Shown: piece after piece, positions 45,340-58,500 of the stretch
Position numbering within the stretch: the stretch's first letter is position 1
Layout of the letters: each line of letters begins with the position of its first letter
Translations under genes and position numbers: made by a program
NCBI GenBank assembly: GCA_015680685.1
Contig: MNCI01012628.1
Span: 750,100-814,099 of the forward strand
Source of the DNA: Gnetum montanum
Taxonomy: Eukaryota; Streptophyta; Gnetopsida; Gnetales; Gnetaceae
Length of the DNA: 64,000 nucleotides
Reading direction: 5' to 3'
The notes under the pieces: model-generated
Told to the model about the DNA's origin: nothing
Database searches by the model: none
What the model saw: the letters and a program-made list of their open reading frames with translations, nothing else

Positions 45340-45940
45340 GAAACTCCAATTCTATAAGCACCTAACTGGTCCAGACCATTTCATGTTATGACAGATGCAT
45401 CAAATTACACCTTGGAAGTTGTGCTTACATAGATGGATGACAAGAAACATCCATATTATGACTACTACGTAAGTCAAAGCATTATGAGTGCACAATTGAA
45501 CTATACCACCATAGAAAAAGAATTAAAGGTAGTGGTGTTTACTCTAGAGAATTTCAGGCATTATGTGCTTGAATACAAAGTATTTGTGCACACAAACCAC
45601 AGTGCCATCCACTTCCTAATTAACAATCCAACAGTAATCCCCCATGTCATATGGTGGTTAATGATCTTACAAGAATCTAATCTTACAATGGTAGATCAAA
45701 AGGGCATTGACAGTGTGGTCGCTAACCAATTATCTCAATTGAGATGGGACAACAAAGAGGAGGAAAGCCCACTATCTGATCTTTTTCCTAATGAACTTTT
45801 CTTTGTTAGGGCTATAACTGAAAAATTGTCCATTGAGCCTAAAGGTATGATAACATTCTCACCTATCTTCTCACCTAGGAGATTCCATAAGGGTTGGACC
45901 ACCAAAAGAAACAATAGTTTTTTCATTGGGTAAAACACTT
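45340..45940 (+). pseudogene. RNase H relic of element F
   Basis: The open stretch 45433-45933 (166 codons) reads MSAQLNYTTIEKELKVVVFT, LENFRHYVLEYKVFVHTNHS, AIHFLINN and SVVANQLSQLRWD. It matches 'DAQLNYTTTEKELLAVVFALEKFR.YL....V.V.TDH.AL..L' and 'VVADHLSRL'. The catalytic Asp of TDH is Asn. The start (TDASN-like, VMTDASNYTLEV) lies near 45385-45420 and is separated by a TAG. Confidence 0.8.
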
Positions 45941-45949
45941 TATGGAGAT

Positions 45950-47056
45950 TAATGAACACCTCTACAATGTATGCTCCAATGGCCTCGTTCGTTAGTACTT
46001 ACAACCATTAAAATCCTAATGGCAAGGTATTATTGGCCAACAATCTTTAGGGATGCTCATTGATACATCCACTCTTGTGAATGCTACCAATGAGATGGTG
46101 GAATGGCTGCTCAAATGGATAAACCTCAACAATGGATCCAACCACTAGAACTCTTCGACATCTAGGGCATTGATTTCATGGGTTCCATCATGTCCATGTC
46201 AAAAGGAAAGGTGTACAGCATAGTCACTGTTAACTATTGTACAAAATGGGCAGAAGCAACAACCATCACCAACAATACATCTTCTACACCTGCTTGGTTT
46301 GTACAACAAAATGTTGCAAATAGGTTTGGTGTGCCATGTGCATTAATTTCTGATAATGGAACTCACTTTACAAGCACTGCTTTTTGGAAGCTTATGCAAC
46401 ACTTGGGGATTGAACATAAACTAACAACACCCTACCACCCTTAAGCCAATGGTCAAGCTAAGGTTACCAATAGGGAAATCACAAAGATACTAACAAGAAC
46501 TATTAGCAAATATAGGAAATACTGGAGCAAAAAACTCAACAATGTCCTTTGGGCCTACTGCTCAACATGGAAACTTCTTATAGGCTATTCTCCCTATGAG
46601 CTAGTGTATGGAAAATTACCAACACTTCCTATTGAATCCAAGCTTCATACGCTTTCAACAGGGTGTGACCTCGACCTAAACCTGAGTCTAGAACAAAAAG
46701 AAAGATTAATGAATCTTAACTTTCCAGAATAAAACCAATTGGTCATCCTATCATCTAACAAGTTGGATAAGGCATTTAACAAAAACCACCATGACCTTAA
46801 AATCAGGAAAGTCAAATTTCAACCATTCTACTGGAATCCCACACATGTACCTCAATGAACTAAGTTCTAGATGTTGTGGGAAGGACCTTATATAATTTAT
46901 GAAACTTTTCCTTCTAGGGCCATGATGATCTACAAACTTGAGAGCCTAGACAAGAAACAGCTAATCAACATACAACAAGTTAAACCTTTCCATGAGCATA
47001 AGCGAGCTAATATAACAAATGCCTCATCAGATGAACAACCACACTCAATCTTTTAG
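45950..47056 (+). pseudogene. Integrase relic of element F
   Basis: After a decayed zinc-binding start, the core reads IDFMGSIMSMSKGKVYSIVT (46169-46230), WAEATTITNNTSSTPAWFVQ and RFGVPCALISDNGTHFTSTA, giving the two Asp of the DDE triad. YHP.ANGQAKVTNREI (46435-46480) supplies the Glu after a TAA. The C-terminal WEGPYIIYETFPSRAMMIYK (46871-47056) is the usual 'W.GPF.V..VFP.GAV'. Several stops. Confidence 0.82.
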
Positions 47057-49067
47057 ATATCCTCCTCTCAACTTAGTTTTCAGGGAGATGGCCATCCATG
47101 CTAACCATATAAGAGACTCCTCAATTTTTCATATTTTTTTATTTTACACGTTTCTGTTTTACACTTTATTATTTTTCACAGCATTTTGTTCTACACATTT
47201 TTTATCTTACCCCCTTTTTTTAAGTTATTAATTTTTCAATATTTTTGTTTTACAACATCATTAATATGTTTTATTTTTCTTAACTATTTTATAATTTCTT
47301 GTATATTTTTCTTTATTTGGATATGATTTTCTTATTATTTTTTAATAATGTTGTGCCTTCTTGCCAACTGGGTACAATATGATTTAATTGATGTGGGCAC
47401 GTGCTATCTGGTTATTTAATTGTTGGTATCTAGATTCTAGCTTTGAACTTTGTTATTGATAATTAGGACATGGTTTCTTTTCCATGTAATAGGCAGTGAG
47501 TCCACAACATCCATCCATCCACAAACTCTATGGTTTTCCTTGTTCTAGAAATGTGCAATCTTTTTTTCATTAATGGAACTTTAATGAACTTGTGACTTTG
47601 GTAGTTTCTGGATTTGGAAAGGATTCAAAGGTTTGAATAGGGTGTGACTTCAAGTGGATTCAGTATTCTTTGTACCTTTCTGCTTACTTGGGTGCATGTG
47701 TGTTTTCATGGATTTATTACCATTAGGTGTCAACCAATAATAGGAAGTTAAATAAGTCTTTGCATGGTGTAGTTCCCATCAAAAAAATAAAAAAAATAAA
47801 AAGAAAAAAAATGATGGGAATTCAAAGCACACCCCTTAGACAAAATAAATGAGCTACAAGCACTAGTTATGAGACTATAAAGACATGTTACCCATGCATG
47901 AAGGTCCCCTCTAACTAAGGCCCTTCCCACTTCATACTTCTCTTTTCTCCTTTAATAAGGAATGATGGATGTTTTGTGGGAGCACTCTTGTGTCTTAGGA
48001 GGGTGGACTAGTCTTAAAATGATGATGTGATGTGACTGAATGTGGTTGGTTTTGGTCTCAACTAAGGATGGATTTTATTAGGCCATTTAACCACAAAATT
48101 CACAAGGAACTTCATGTGACCTTAATCAGGAACTCCATTCCACTCTCCCCCTCATCCATCTATGCTTTCCATGTCTCACCTCACTATTGGTTTTATGTTC
48201 TTGTTCGATGTCTAGGTTTGATGTGTCTTAATTCCTAGGTAGTTTCTTCTGGGTTTTTTTCTTTAACTCTCCATAGCCATTAATCACCCATGGGGCCCAT
48301 GGACTCCTCAGTTTGAAGTTATGCAAGGGCAATAAAAGGTTTGTGCCTACTTTAGAGAGGACCCACTTACATATCTTTTGGGTGGGTTAGTTAAGTTCTT
48401 TACCCTTAGACATTCTTGCAATCAAACCCTTTTGTGTGCCTCATCAATGACATCCAATTGTGCACATCTTCACATCATTTTTCAATCAATCCTCTTTTTA
48501 CTGTTGTGAATTATTAAACCCTCTTCAAGCATTTCATCGCATTTTAAATTTTAAAATTTAATGTACCACCTATTCATTTCACCTATTTTTCAACTTTTCT
48601 GCTAACACTATTAATGAAATGAATCCACTATAATCACAACCCAACCAAGTGTAACCACCAATGAGACAAGATACTTAAAAGCTCTATGTTACACATTACA
48701 CACTAATCCACAATTTTTTTGTGATTGTAATGGGAAGCACGGACTGGAAATAGGACTATTTTCATCAAAGGATAAGCAGCAGCATCATGTGATAAGGACT
48801 CTTTATGATCATTGGATCTTCTCCCTCACTCTTCAGCTACCAAAGGAGTTGGATGTCAATTTTGTTTAAAGTGTTCACTTCTCTTGTCATGAACATCCAA
48901 TTTTGTAAAAGATTGTAATCCATACACCTAGACACTTAGATTTTGTTTGTTTAATCTAAGTTAGTCTATATGTCAGTCAATAATCCCATACCTACTCAAT
49001 ATTTTGTAAAGAACTTGTTCCTTCTCTTGCTCACTTGAGGATGAGTTTTCATTCAGTGGTGAGGGTA
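47057..49067 (+). other. 3' non-coding region of element F with minisatellite and polypurine tract
   Basis: Begins with the TTTTACAC-type minisatellite (47143-47225) shared with element A. No env-like frame is seen; open frames are short and unrelated. An A-rich tract (AAAAAATAAAAAAAATAAAA-like) lies at 47785-47811. GTGGTGAGGGTA just before 49068 is the polypurine tract. Confidence 0.65.
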
Positions 49068-49907
49068 TGATGAATTATGTTTGGACATGCTCTAATATTA
49101 GGTGCTTGATATCAGACCCCATGATGCGATGTCAAACCCCATGATGCGATGTCAAATATCTGATATCGTGGGGTATATGCTGGCACATAAATATAGTGCT
49201 TGGGCACATGATTTTTGGATAATTTTTGTCATATAGTAACAAACTTCTTGCAGTTTAGCCATTCCAAAGTTAGACAATTTTTGAGTGCCCATAGCAGGAG
49301 TCTGGGTATGTATGGATCTTTGTAGCATTAATGTACCTAAGCATAGTAGTGTGATAAAAATAAAGATGAGCCCTTTTGATAATCCTTGCAACATTGAGAA
49401 TAGATTAATGTTTCCTTTAATGCATTTAATATTCATGCACTTTACCTTAATGCACTTTAATTAAGCAATTAATTTCTAGTTGTTAATGAACATAAGCACA
49501 ACCACTTCAAGCATACGTGTAGTGCTTGGTAACCCAAAAATGCTTAACGTTTGGTAATCCAATAGTGCTATATGCATTTAGGATGTGTTTGGAGAGTGGG
49601 AACATGTACTTGTGTCAGGCCAACTAGGCAATAGATTAATTAGATATTAAATTACTCTACCTTTTATTCTTACTCTAGGTGATTAAACTTATAAAACATA
49701 AAATGATAAAAATCATGTACCTCAGTTGCACTTAACCATAAATTTGTACCTCACAACTGGAACTGAGCAGACAATGATCATCCCAATTAGATTTCACTTC
49801 CTTAAACCAGTGTACTTAGGAAACTAAGGTATGCAGAGTTCGACTAGATCACGCATGAACGCTTGTGATTCATATGGTTGGGCATAGGGGCACCTTGTCA
49901 CTCATCA
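49068..49907 (+). mobile_element. 3' LTR of element F
   Basis: TGATGAATTATG...CACTCATCA, 840 bp. TATA box ACATAAATATAG near 49186-49196. It contains a 20-bp unit ACCCCATGATGCGATGTCAA in two perfect tandem copies (49116-49155), whereas the 5' LTR has one copy. Confidence 0.85.
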
Positions 49908-49912
49908 CCTTC
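49908..49912. repeat. Target-site duplication of element F, right copy
   Basis: CCTTC, identical to 40585-40589. Confidence 0.8.
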
Positions 49913-52900
49913 TTTAATACATTTATGGGTAACTAATCCTAAAACCTTACAACTAGCCTTTATTACACTTGCAATTATAGGTTTGAAAACTAATTTTTTG
50001 TAACTCTCCTTAGTTTTCAAAATGTGACAAATCATTTCTTCTATTTTTTTATTTTTCCTTCTTAATTTTTTCTTGCATGAAAAATAATTAGAGAAGATCA
50101 TTTTCCAAAATAAAAATTACAAAAAAAAAATAGAAAAGAACACATACCTATATGTTGGTGAAGATCTAACTACTAAATTAAAAGAACTAACTAAAGGAAC
50201 ATAAAAAATATTAAACCATTGATATAAATTCTATTTCTTACCCTTCCCACCAATGATTTCAAATTGATGAGCTAGCCAAAATTCAATGTTAGATTACTCT
50301 TGTTGTAATAACGTCAACTAGTCTATGACCAACTTGCGAGTCATATCCATGGAGGAATGGTTTAAAGTCAAATAGACATCAAGACAAAATAAAAAATTAG
50401 GATTAAATCCTAAATAAATCCCACACTTATGTCTATCAGACATGTCAAATTACAAATTCTCAAATTAGCTTCTAATATAACCTAAAATAGAATCTTATGA
50501 TTTTAGTCCAATTGAAGTGGTTAATACAAAATACATAAAGAGAATAAGGCTGATATCACCTAATTTGTGATCTTGCCTTGTTTTTTATGATGCAATAACA
50601 TTAATAACCCACTATGGACTTCAATGGTTGATAACCCACCCTAAAGTTTAACTAGCCTTCATAATTCTTTTTGAAAATTTTAGGTCTTCAATGAGACTTG
50701 GGAATGGAAAAGGGGCATGAATCATTATCTTTCCCAGTGGTTTCATGGTTTCTTTTATATAGATAAAATGGACAAGACTAGCATCAATTAATGCAAGAAG
50801 GATTATACAGAGATATCACCAAACATTACATCTAGTGATAAGGATAAAGGTTAAAGTATTTGCTAGTAACATCATTGGGACTTACAAAGATGATAAGAAT
50901 CTTAGTATAAGAAAATAGACTCAATATAGAAATTTCACATATCTAGGGATCTTAACTTCATTCGCTAGAAATCACTACTATAATAAAGATCAGTATGCAA
51001 ATTAGCATTTTGGTCATATCAATCAATATTGCTAAATTGATTTGAATTGATATAGTTTCCTTCTTCATTAGTTGTTGTTACCAAATCTACAAAAATTGAT
51101 AAGTCAACATGACCTACAAACTTTTGTTATATCGATGATTACATTGATTACAAATTTGATCATCATTATCAATCATCGATTGAGTGACTACCTATAAAAA
51201 AAGTAAGATTAGAAAACCATTAGTACTTATGGACATGCACTAATTACATTAATGCCTAGCTATATAAAAAAATAACAAATAAATAAAAATGTAAAGGATT
51301 TTAATCAATTTAAAAGGTCATATTAAGAATGTTTGTAGAGGTCCTCCTTCTAACGTAAAAAAAAATGTCATAAAATTGGTCCTTCAGAATTACTTTAAAC
51401 AAGTTTATACTAATTTTGCTAGAATGCACTTTTGGTAATGGTCTAGATACCTATGCATAACTTCAGGGTTAAGACAGTGGCAAAAATATAACTTCTTGAT
51501 TTAAGGTAATTCAAGTGTATAACCTTGTTAGAGAAGCATGAAAGACACCTTCACTCATTTTCTCCCCTTCACAAATGAAATCATTGATGGTTCTGAAATC
51601 CTTTGAGAACTCATAACTTTTTATCTATTAAAATTTTTATTTAACTCATTTCAAATATGAAATGTGATGGAAAATGAAATGATATGATCATAATCAACTA
51701 GGATCATGCTTTATCCATGTAATTTATTTGAACTTTCCTGTATGCTAGAACCTTCTTTCTTTATCTAGCACTTCTTGAAAATCCTTTAACAAATTTTGAA
51801 TGCTTGAAACATAAAATTACAAGGATTCCTCTAAAGACTAGGTTTGGTCTTCAAACCTAATCATCTCATCCTCCAAGGATTAGTTTCACTTTGAAACTTC
51901 TATCCAAGTCTCCTGAATCTTGAATTTTTATTTTGCTAGATGTACATTTCTCTCATAGAGTATAGTAACAATTTGTTTCAAAGATGTAATCTCTTTATCT
52001 CTTTGTTAATTTTCCTATTTATTTTATTTTTTTAATAGTTTGTATCTTTTACGTGTCTTTGGTAGTTTCATTTTGAATTCACTCAAAAATACCAAAAGAA
52101 ATGATGATCCTACTAAAGAATATGCTATTTCATGTTTTTGAATCATTTTATTATCATTATATCTTGTCTCATGGGTTCTGGATCTCCAATTTAAATCTGA
52201 GATGATTACAACCAATTTCATATGACTATAGCTTGATGCACATTATGTCTTAGGGACCAAAGTCTATTGACATGATAACTCAAAAATAATATGGATGATA
52301 TGGACAATGATAATGATGTTGATTATTCAAATTCTGGTCCATATCTTGAGGTTCCAATTTGAATCCTTTTTTGATGCTTCTACTCAACTTGTTATATCTC
52401 TTCCTAACTACTTTTACTTGAAGAACTCTGGGCCTATTTCTCTAAGACTTATAATAATTCTATTGATTCCAACTATTCTCCTACTTGTAATTTAGGACCA
52501 CTTGTCTCTATGGTTTCCAATAGCTATACCGTTTTGATAATAAAATCATAATTAAAAATATAAGCCAAATTTTAATGTAGCATAGCAAGATCAATAGCCA
52601 TTATAGTGGTTAGGTTCATCAAAATATGAAACCACTCTACCCAATATGCAAGTTCTACCTCAAGTTTCAAGTTTAAAATTTACCTAGTTAATTACTAGAT
52701 CCTTACTTTATTCTCATTTATTTCCTATACCAAAATAGATATGTAAATGACTTCTAATTTAAGCTTTTCTTTTTTTTCTTTGTAGACATATTTAGGCCTC
52801 TTGAAAAGTGTGGGACCTTAAAATTCCTATAGATATTCTTTCATTCCATTACCAAGTCAAATATCAAACTAGTTATGCTTAACTCTACACATTACAATTT

Positions 52901-55311
52901 CTAATTAATTGATGATTTTACTATAAGCACTAATCTAAATATTTCTATAATGACCTATAAACAATTAATTTTTTTTATGGTAAGAATGGTTCCATAGGTG
53001 CTCCCCTCCATTTGAATTTAGTATAATATTTACGAAGGTCAATGAACACATTGAATCTTTGGTATAATTCAATATAAAACCTAGAAATTCTCTCTATTGG
53101 AACTATATTAATGAAAAAGAGATGTGGAATCATTATGCATTAAATAATTTTCTCAAACCATGCTAAACTATTTACCCTCATAAATATAAATCTAACTAGA
53201 AACCTGGGGTACTATAGATCCACCACTAAATGTCTTAATAATACATTTTGGAAAATACCTACTAAAATTAGCATAGAAGTCCAAAGTTTAATGGATAAAA
53301 AAGAAGAGAAAGAAACATAACCTATGAAACTAGTCTAATAAGGCATGATGTAGGTTCCACAAAAGGATAGCCAACAGGTTAATCCCAATGCGATGATGAA
53401 GATTATACACCACTTCAACATCTTTCTTTATAGTTGCAACTTAGTTTCAATCCAAGAGAAATGAAGATATAATAATATTAGCAACCATCTATATGTTTAA
53501 TTTATAAATTAGGATTCTTCTAGAAGCAACATTCCATTTATAGAGAACCTCCTCTTCACTAGAGTTACTAAACTTTGTTGCCATCAATCTTTCAACTATT
53601 TTCATATTTTTTAATATTGGTCCCTTTTGCCCTCAATTTTCGTAGAAATCACTTTCCTACTAATATAATGTTTTCTTTGGTTATGTTTTCAAAGATAGAG
53701 GATGAAAAATTTAAAAAAAAAAACATTTTGGAAATAAACAAGTCAAGTATCACTACCTTATTCTGTTTTGAAAAAATCAACCTCCATGAAATTGTAAAAA
53801 TGAAGAAGTTGTAGAGGCAAAGAGTGATGTTTTACCATTGAAAACCTTATTAAGTATAAAATACACTGCATTACTTAGTATCCTAGCCTCTTCACATCAT
53901 AATCAATTACTAATGGTGTAATCTCAGGAACTTCGAAGTTCCAAAATTATTTTAGCAAACTTTCCCAACTCTTATTCTTTAAGCTTTTAATATCTCTAAG
54001 ATTGATCTTCAAATCATCAAAAGATATTTTACAAAATTTAATTACACTAAGTTTTACTTGCTTACAAATTTTTTTCTCTTTCTTTCACTCATCTTAGCTT
54101 TTGAGATGATTTCTTACTTGCTTACTTAACAATGTTACAAGAAAATCCATTTTATTTAAATGTAATTCAATCTCACATGAAATGCTTTTATTCAAATCTG
54201 TCATATTTTAAATTTACAATGATACAAGTTAATCTTCTTTTTAAAACTCCTTTTACTATATTTAAACTATTTGTTTCCTTTTCATGGTATTTTAAGTATA
54301 CTTTGTGTTGACATGGAATAGCTTCCATTCTAATGATGACATCATGGCTTTACAAATGTCATGGTTCCATTTTGGTATTTCATATAGTAAAGCCATGTAA
54401 ATACTAATGAAGCTTAAACCCATAATACATGATTCCACTAACATAAGAAAGTTCTAATTTCACTAATATTAGTATAACCATCTTCCTAATGTAAGCAAGA
54501 ACTAGTCTTAGAAAGGATACTCATATCATATGGGTGTCAATTGAATCATCTTTGAAAGTACTACATAATGATGTAAATGGATCAAAGAAACTTTTTCTTA
54601 TAAAAATTAAATTTATCATTTGTGGAACATCATGTTGAAAATGGTTCTAGTACTCAAACATCATCTTTATTAATAAACTATGTTATCTCTATTAGAATTT
54701 CTTCCACCAGTAAAGCCATTAATACCTCTCTCAGTTCCATCATACCATTGAAATGTTTATTTTAAACATAAAATTTATGATTTTTATTAAGGAAACATTG
54801 ATGATTTATGTAGCATAATTTTTTACTATGCTTTATATGTAGATAATCTATGTATGTTCTACAATTTTAACAAGCAAATTTATCTTTTGAAGCTATAACA
54901 TCCCATTCCCAAATGTTATGGTAAATATAAAATATAATTAGCATTCGACATTATGCATAAAGGAAATAATAGGGAAAATGTAGAAGGAAAATAAAAGAAT
55001 GCTTTATTGATGTGGAATAATGTATCTAGGTTATGCTCTGAGGTTATCTTCCATTAGCATATACCCCTTAAAGGCTATCTAGTACTATCATAATGATTAG
55101 GCCTATCATTAGCTAGAAGCAATGACCAGTCCTCTTCTTGTCTTAGTTCACCCAACACCTATTACTCACCTTTACTAACTCTATAACTCTATGATGATGT
55201 GACCTTTAGTGCCCAAGAATAAATTTCTTATGTTAAACCTCCAAATGTCACCTAGAGAGACATGTCTATTATTAAAACATGCCCTTTCATGTCTTAATTA
55301 CAATTTTTCTC
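49913..55311. other. Decayed relic, probably continuation of H and older repeats
   Basis: By the target duplication of F this DNA was once contiguous with 40589. A Lys-rich open stretch on the minus strand (49898-50101) may be gag leader sequence. About 51100-51330 shares a block with 4530-4720. No RT, integrase or LTR end can be read in the rest; frames are short and AT-driven. Confidence 0.4.
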
Positions 55312-55325
55312 TTTCTAGTTTTATT
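55312..55325. repeat. 14-bp target-site duplication of the LINE, left copy
   Basis: TTTCTAGTTTTATT, identical to 60935-60948. Confidence 0.88.
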
Positions 55326-55585
55326 TAAAGCGGGGGGGTGTCGGACCCCAAAAAGAGAATTTTATTAATTAAATGAGAATAAGTACATGATCAACATCTA
55401 AACATATTGATGGTTAAATAGGGAGAAGAACAATGACAAATGCAAATATTGAAGAAAAACATCTTGATACATAATCCTTCACAGGGTGTGGGAGTACATT
55501 CCAAAGAGCAACCTCATGCTGGGAATCAATAAGAACTGCGAGTTAAGAAGACCAGGAGAACAACAGAGAGCTAAAATTCTCAAAA
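55326..55585 (-). other. 3' UTR of the LINE
   Basis: Contains AATAAAATT on the minus strand (plus-strand 55352-55360). About 30 nt later the element ends ...TTTGGGGTCCGACACCCC followed by CCCGCTTTA. GGGGT and ACCCC can pair around CCGAC as a small hairpin. No poly(A) or simple-sequence tail is evident. Confidence 0.65.
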
Positions 55586-58500
55586 TTATGATGACATACT
55601 CCGATGTAGGAGATTGAGATTGGGAAGTGTGCACGAATTGGTGTATCTGCTCCAAGGCTGCAAACAATAAAACAACTGATTAGTATCCAACTTTAACTTA
55701 GAAGTGTGAGATAAAATTTGGAAATGCACAAGGCGAAGAATTTGAAATTTTTCCATAATAGTTAAATGGTTAGAGTTGGATGAATCAGTGCTTTGTAAAA
55801 AGGCAATGCATCTGCGCTTCCATATATAGTAAAGAACGAGGGGCCTAATAACTTCCCAAAGAAACTGAAGGTCAATAGAGGGGGTGGCCAGAAAGCCGAA
55901 CAAGATATCCTCATGGGAAAACTTGCACAAATGGAAAACTTTAGAAACCCACTCCCATGAAGACTAAGCAAAAGGGAAATTCCAAAAAATGTGGACAAAA
56001 TCATCAGGACCTCCACAGAGAGGGCAATTAGGGTTTGGAATCCTAAGGTATTCATGACATTTGCCGATAGGAAGGCCTTGATGAAGGAGGCACCAAAGAA
56101 ATTGTTTAATTTTTGGAAGAGTCGAAAGGCTCCAAACTCATGAGAAGAGGAAGAGCCAAAAATGTTCAAACTCTTCTTTGTGCCATGATCTATTGCAGCG
56201 ATTAACAATCATAGAGGAATCATGCAACAATTGAAAGGGCACATGTGGTTTATAGGGAAGAAGGTTCGATCCATTAATCCACTGAAGACCTTGGAAGAGA
56301 CTAGGAACTGAAGCATCCAAATGCAAGTACTGATGAATGAAGTGATAAAGTCTATCAAGGCAATGGTGCATAGATCTGGAAGCCCCATATAAGTTTTTGA
56401 ACATATCCCAAGTAATCCATTGATTAGCGAGACAAAGACATCTAAGGGAAACAACTCCCTTTTGAAACCAAATGGTGGCTGTCCTAGCTTTTGAAGTGGC
56501 TAGAGGAGCAAGCAATAGGGGCAGCCACCAAGGGAAAATCTTAGAAAGGAGAGTAGGATTGATATGAACATTATTCCAATTCACATGAGAATGTAAGACT
56601 TGCCAAGCCTTCCAAATGCTTTTGAAAACATGTGTTCCAGGAATGATAATGTCATGAGGAGAAAGGATCCAATTAACAGGATGGATACCCTTCCAGATGG
56701 ACTTATTCTTAGGGAATGCTTGTCAAAGCCTTAAATGAAGAAGATTCCCAATAATATTGGGGGCATCTAGGTGCTGAACCAACCACTTAGCAACAAGGGT
56801 GAGACCTTGCTTAAAGGAGTTCAAAAAGCCCAAACCACCTTTGTTCTTAGGAAGAGTTACTATATTCCAGGCAACACAATGAAAGCCTTTTTGGGAGTCT
56901 TTAGACGATCACATGAAGTCTCAAAATAATCATTCAAGATTTTGATAAGAAGCATGGGAAGGGGCCCAACATGACGAATAATAAACATGGGTAGAGGCAC
57001 AAATATACTTATAGATGAAATACTTACCAACGAGGGTGAGGGGTTTGGTTTTCCATTTTTCAATTTTCCTTTGAATTCGAGAAAGTACTTGGTCCCAGAG
57101 CTCTGAAGTTCGGCCTCTAAAGAGAAAAGGGATTCCCAAAAGCTTAATGATTTCATGATCTTGACTACACTTCCAACTATAATTGGGCACATGGATGTAG
57201 TTATTGGTGAAGCTATAAACTAAGGATTTACGCCAATTTATAACAGATCCAGAGAGGGAGCAATATTGCTCTACTCGAGACAAGAGGCACTAAACATTAA
57301 CAACATTGTTTTGAATAAGGAAAAAGGATTCATCAGCGAAATGCATATTGAGGAGCTAATGTTGAGGAGAAGATAGATGAACTCCAAATAAAACATTGTT
57401 TTGAATATCCAAGCTGATTTGATGACAGAGAAAATCAGTAGCAATGATGAAGAGGTAAGGAGCAAGAGGGCAGCCTTGCCTAACAAACCTATGAATAGAA
57501 AAGGGAGAAGTGATGCCGAAGGTAGTCGCGATTCGCGCAGTAGCATATGAGAATAAGCATTTTACCATATGAATGAACTTAGGGCCAAAACCCAATTTAG
57601 TCATGGTTTGGATGATGAAGTCCCACTTAATGTTATCGTAGGCTTTAGCATAGTCAAGCTTCATCAAGAGGATATCCTGACCCTCGTCCTCAGCCCACTT
57701 AAGACCTTCCCAAGCAGCCACCACATTATTTAATATGTATCTTCCTGGGACAAAGCTAGTCTACTGGGGGGAAATAATAAGGGCAAGGATTTTCTTTAAT
57801 CGTAAAGCCAAACATTTAGCCCAAATTTTGTAAACCACATTAAGTAAGGTGATAGGTCGCCAATTGGAAATACAAGTAGGATCTCTCGATTTAGGGAGAA
57901 GACGAATAATCCCTTGGTTTAAGATTGGTCCCAAAGAACTAGTAAGCATAGCCTCTTTAATGACATGGTAGAGGTCAGAACCTACCAAATCCCAATGCTT
58001 TTGGAAGAATTCAACTGGAAAACCATCATAATCAGGGGCTTTCCTAGGCCTTAGGTTAAAGCAAGCCTGTCGAAGCTCAGCAGGAGTAATATTAGCTTCT
58101 AAAATTGTTAGCATAGCAAAATTAACCAATCTAGGATAATTTAGAGTGGGGGCCATAAAGGATGCTGGATCCATAGGAGTAGTGGTGAATAAGGCCTCAA
58201 AGTGTTCCTTGAGATAAGAGAGAAGACTATTTTGATCAGTGATAATGGATCCATTTATGGAGAGTTTATCTAAAGAGGGCGAAGGGGAGGACCGGTTAAG
58301 GTACTTAAAGAATTCCTGATAGTGCTCATCTTGAATGTTTAGCCAAGTGAGTCGGCTTTTAATCAAGGCACCTTATGCCTTATATACTTCCCAATGTTGA
58401 AAGGCAATATGGGCTCTGGCAATCTCCCCTTGTAGGTGACTATTGAAGGCATCATCAGTTAGTTTGGTCATAAGGTGCTCAATGGAAAAGCATATGTTGG

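Larger units (their letters stand above)
40590..49907 (+). mobile_element. Element F: full-length Athila-like Ty3/gypsy element (9.3 kb)
   Basis: LTRs 40590-41426 and 49068-49907, a tRNA-Asp-type primer site, then gag, protease, RT, RNase H and integrase in the usual order, a 2-kb non-coding 3' region, a polypurine tract and 5-bp duplication CCTTC. RT/RNase H wording (FMDDFSTYG, CVETNLWLNWQKSH, TSYYQRFIENFTKI) is of Athila type. It is the complete relative of the deleted element A. Each domain contains stops; inactive. Confidence 0.87.

Noticed and set aside
47057-49067. Possible env-like ORF of an Athila element
   Set aside because: Some Athila elements have an env-like frame here, but no frame above about 95 codons, signal peptide or membrane segment is seen.
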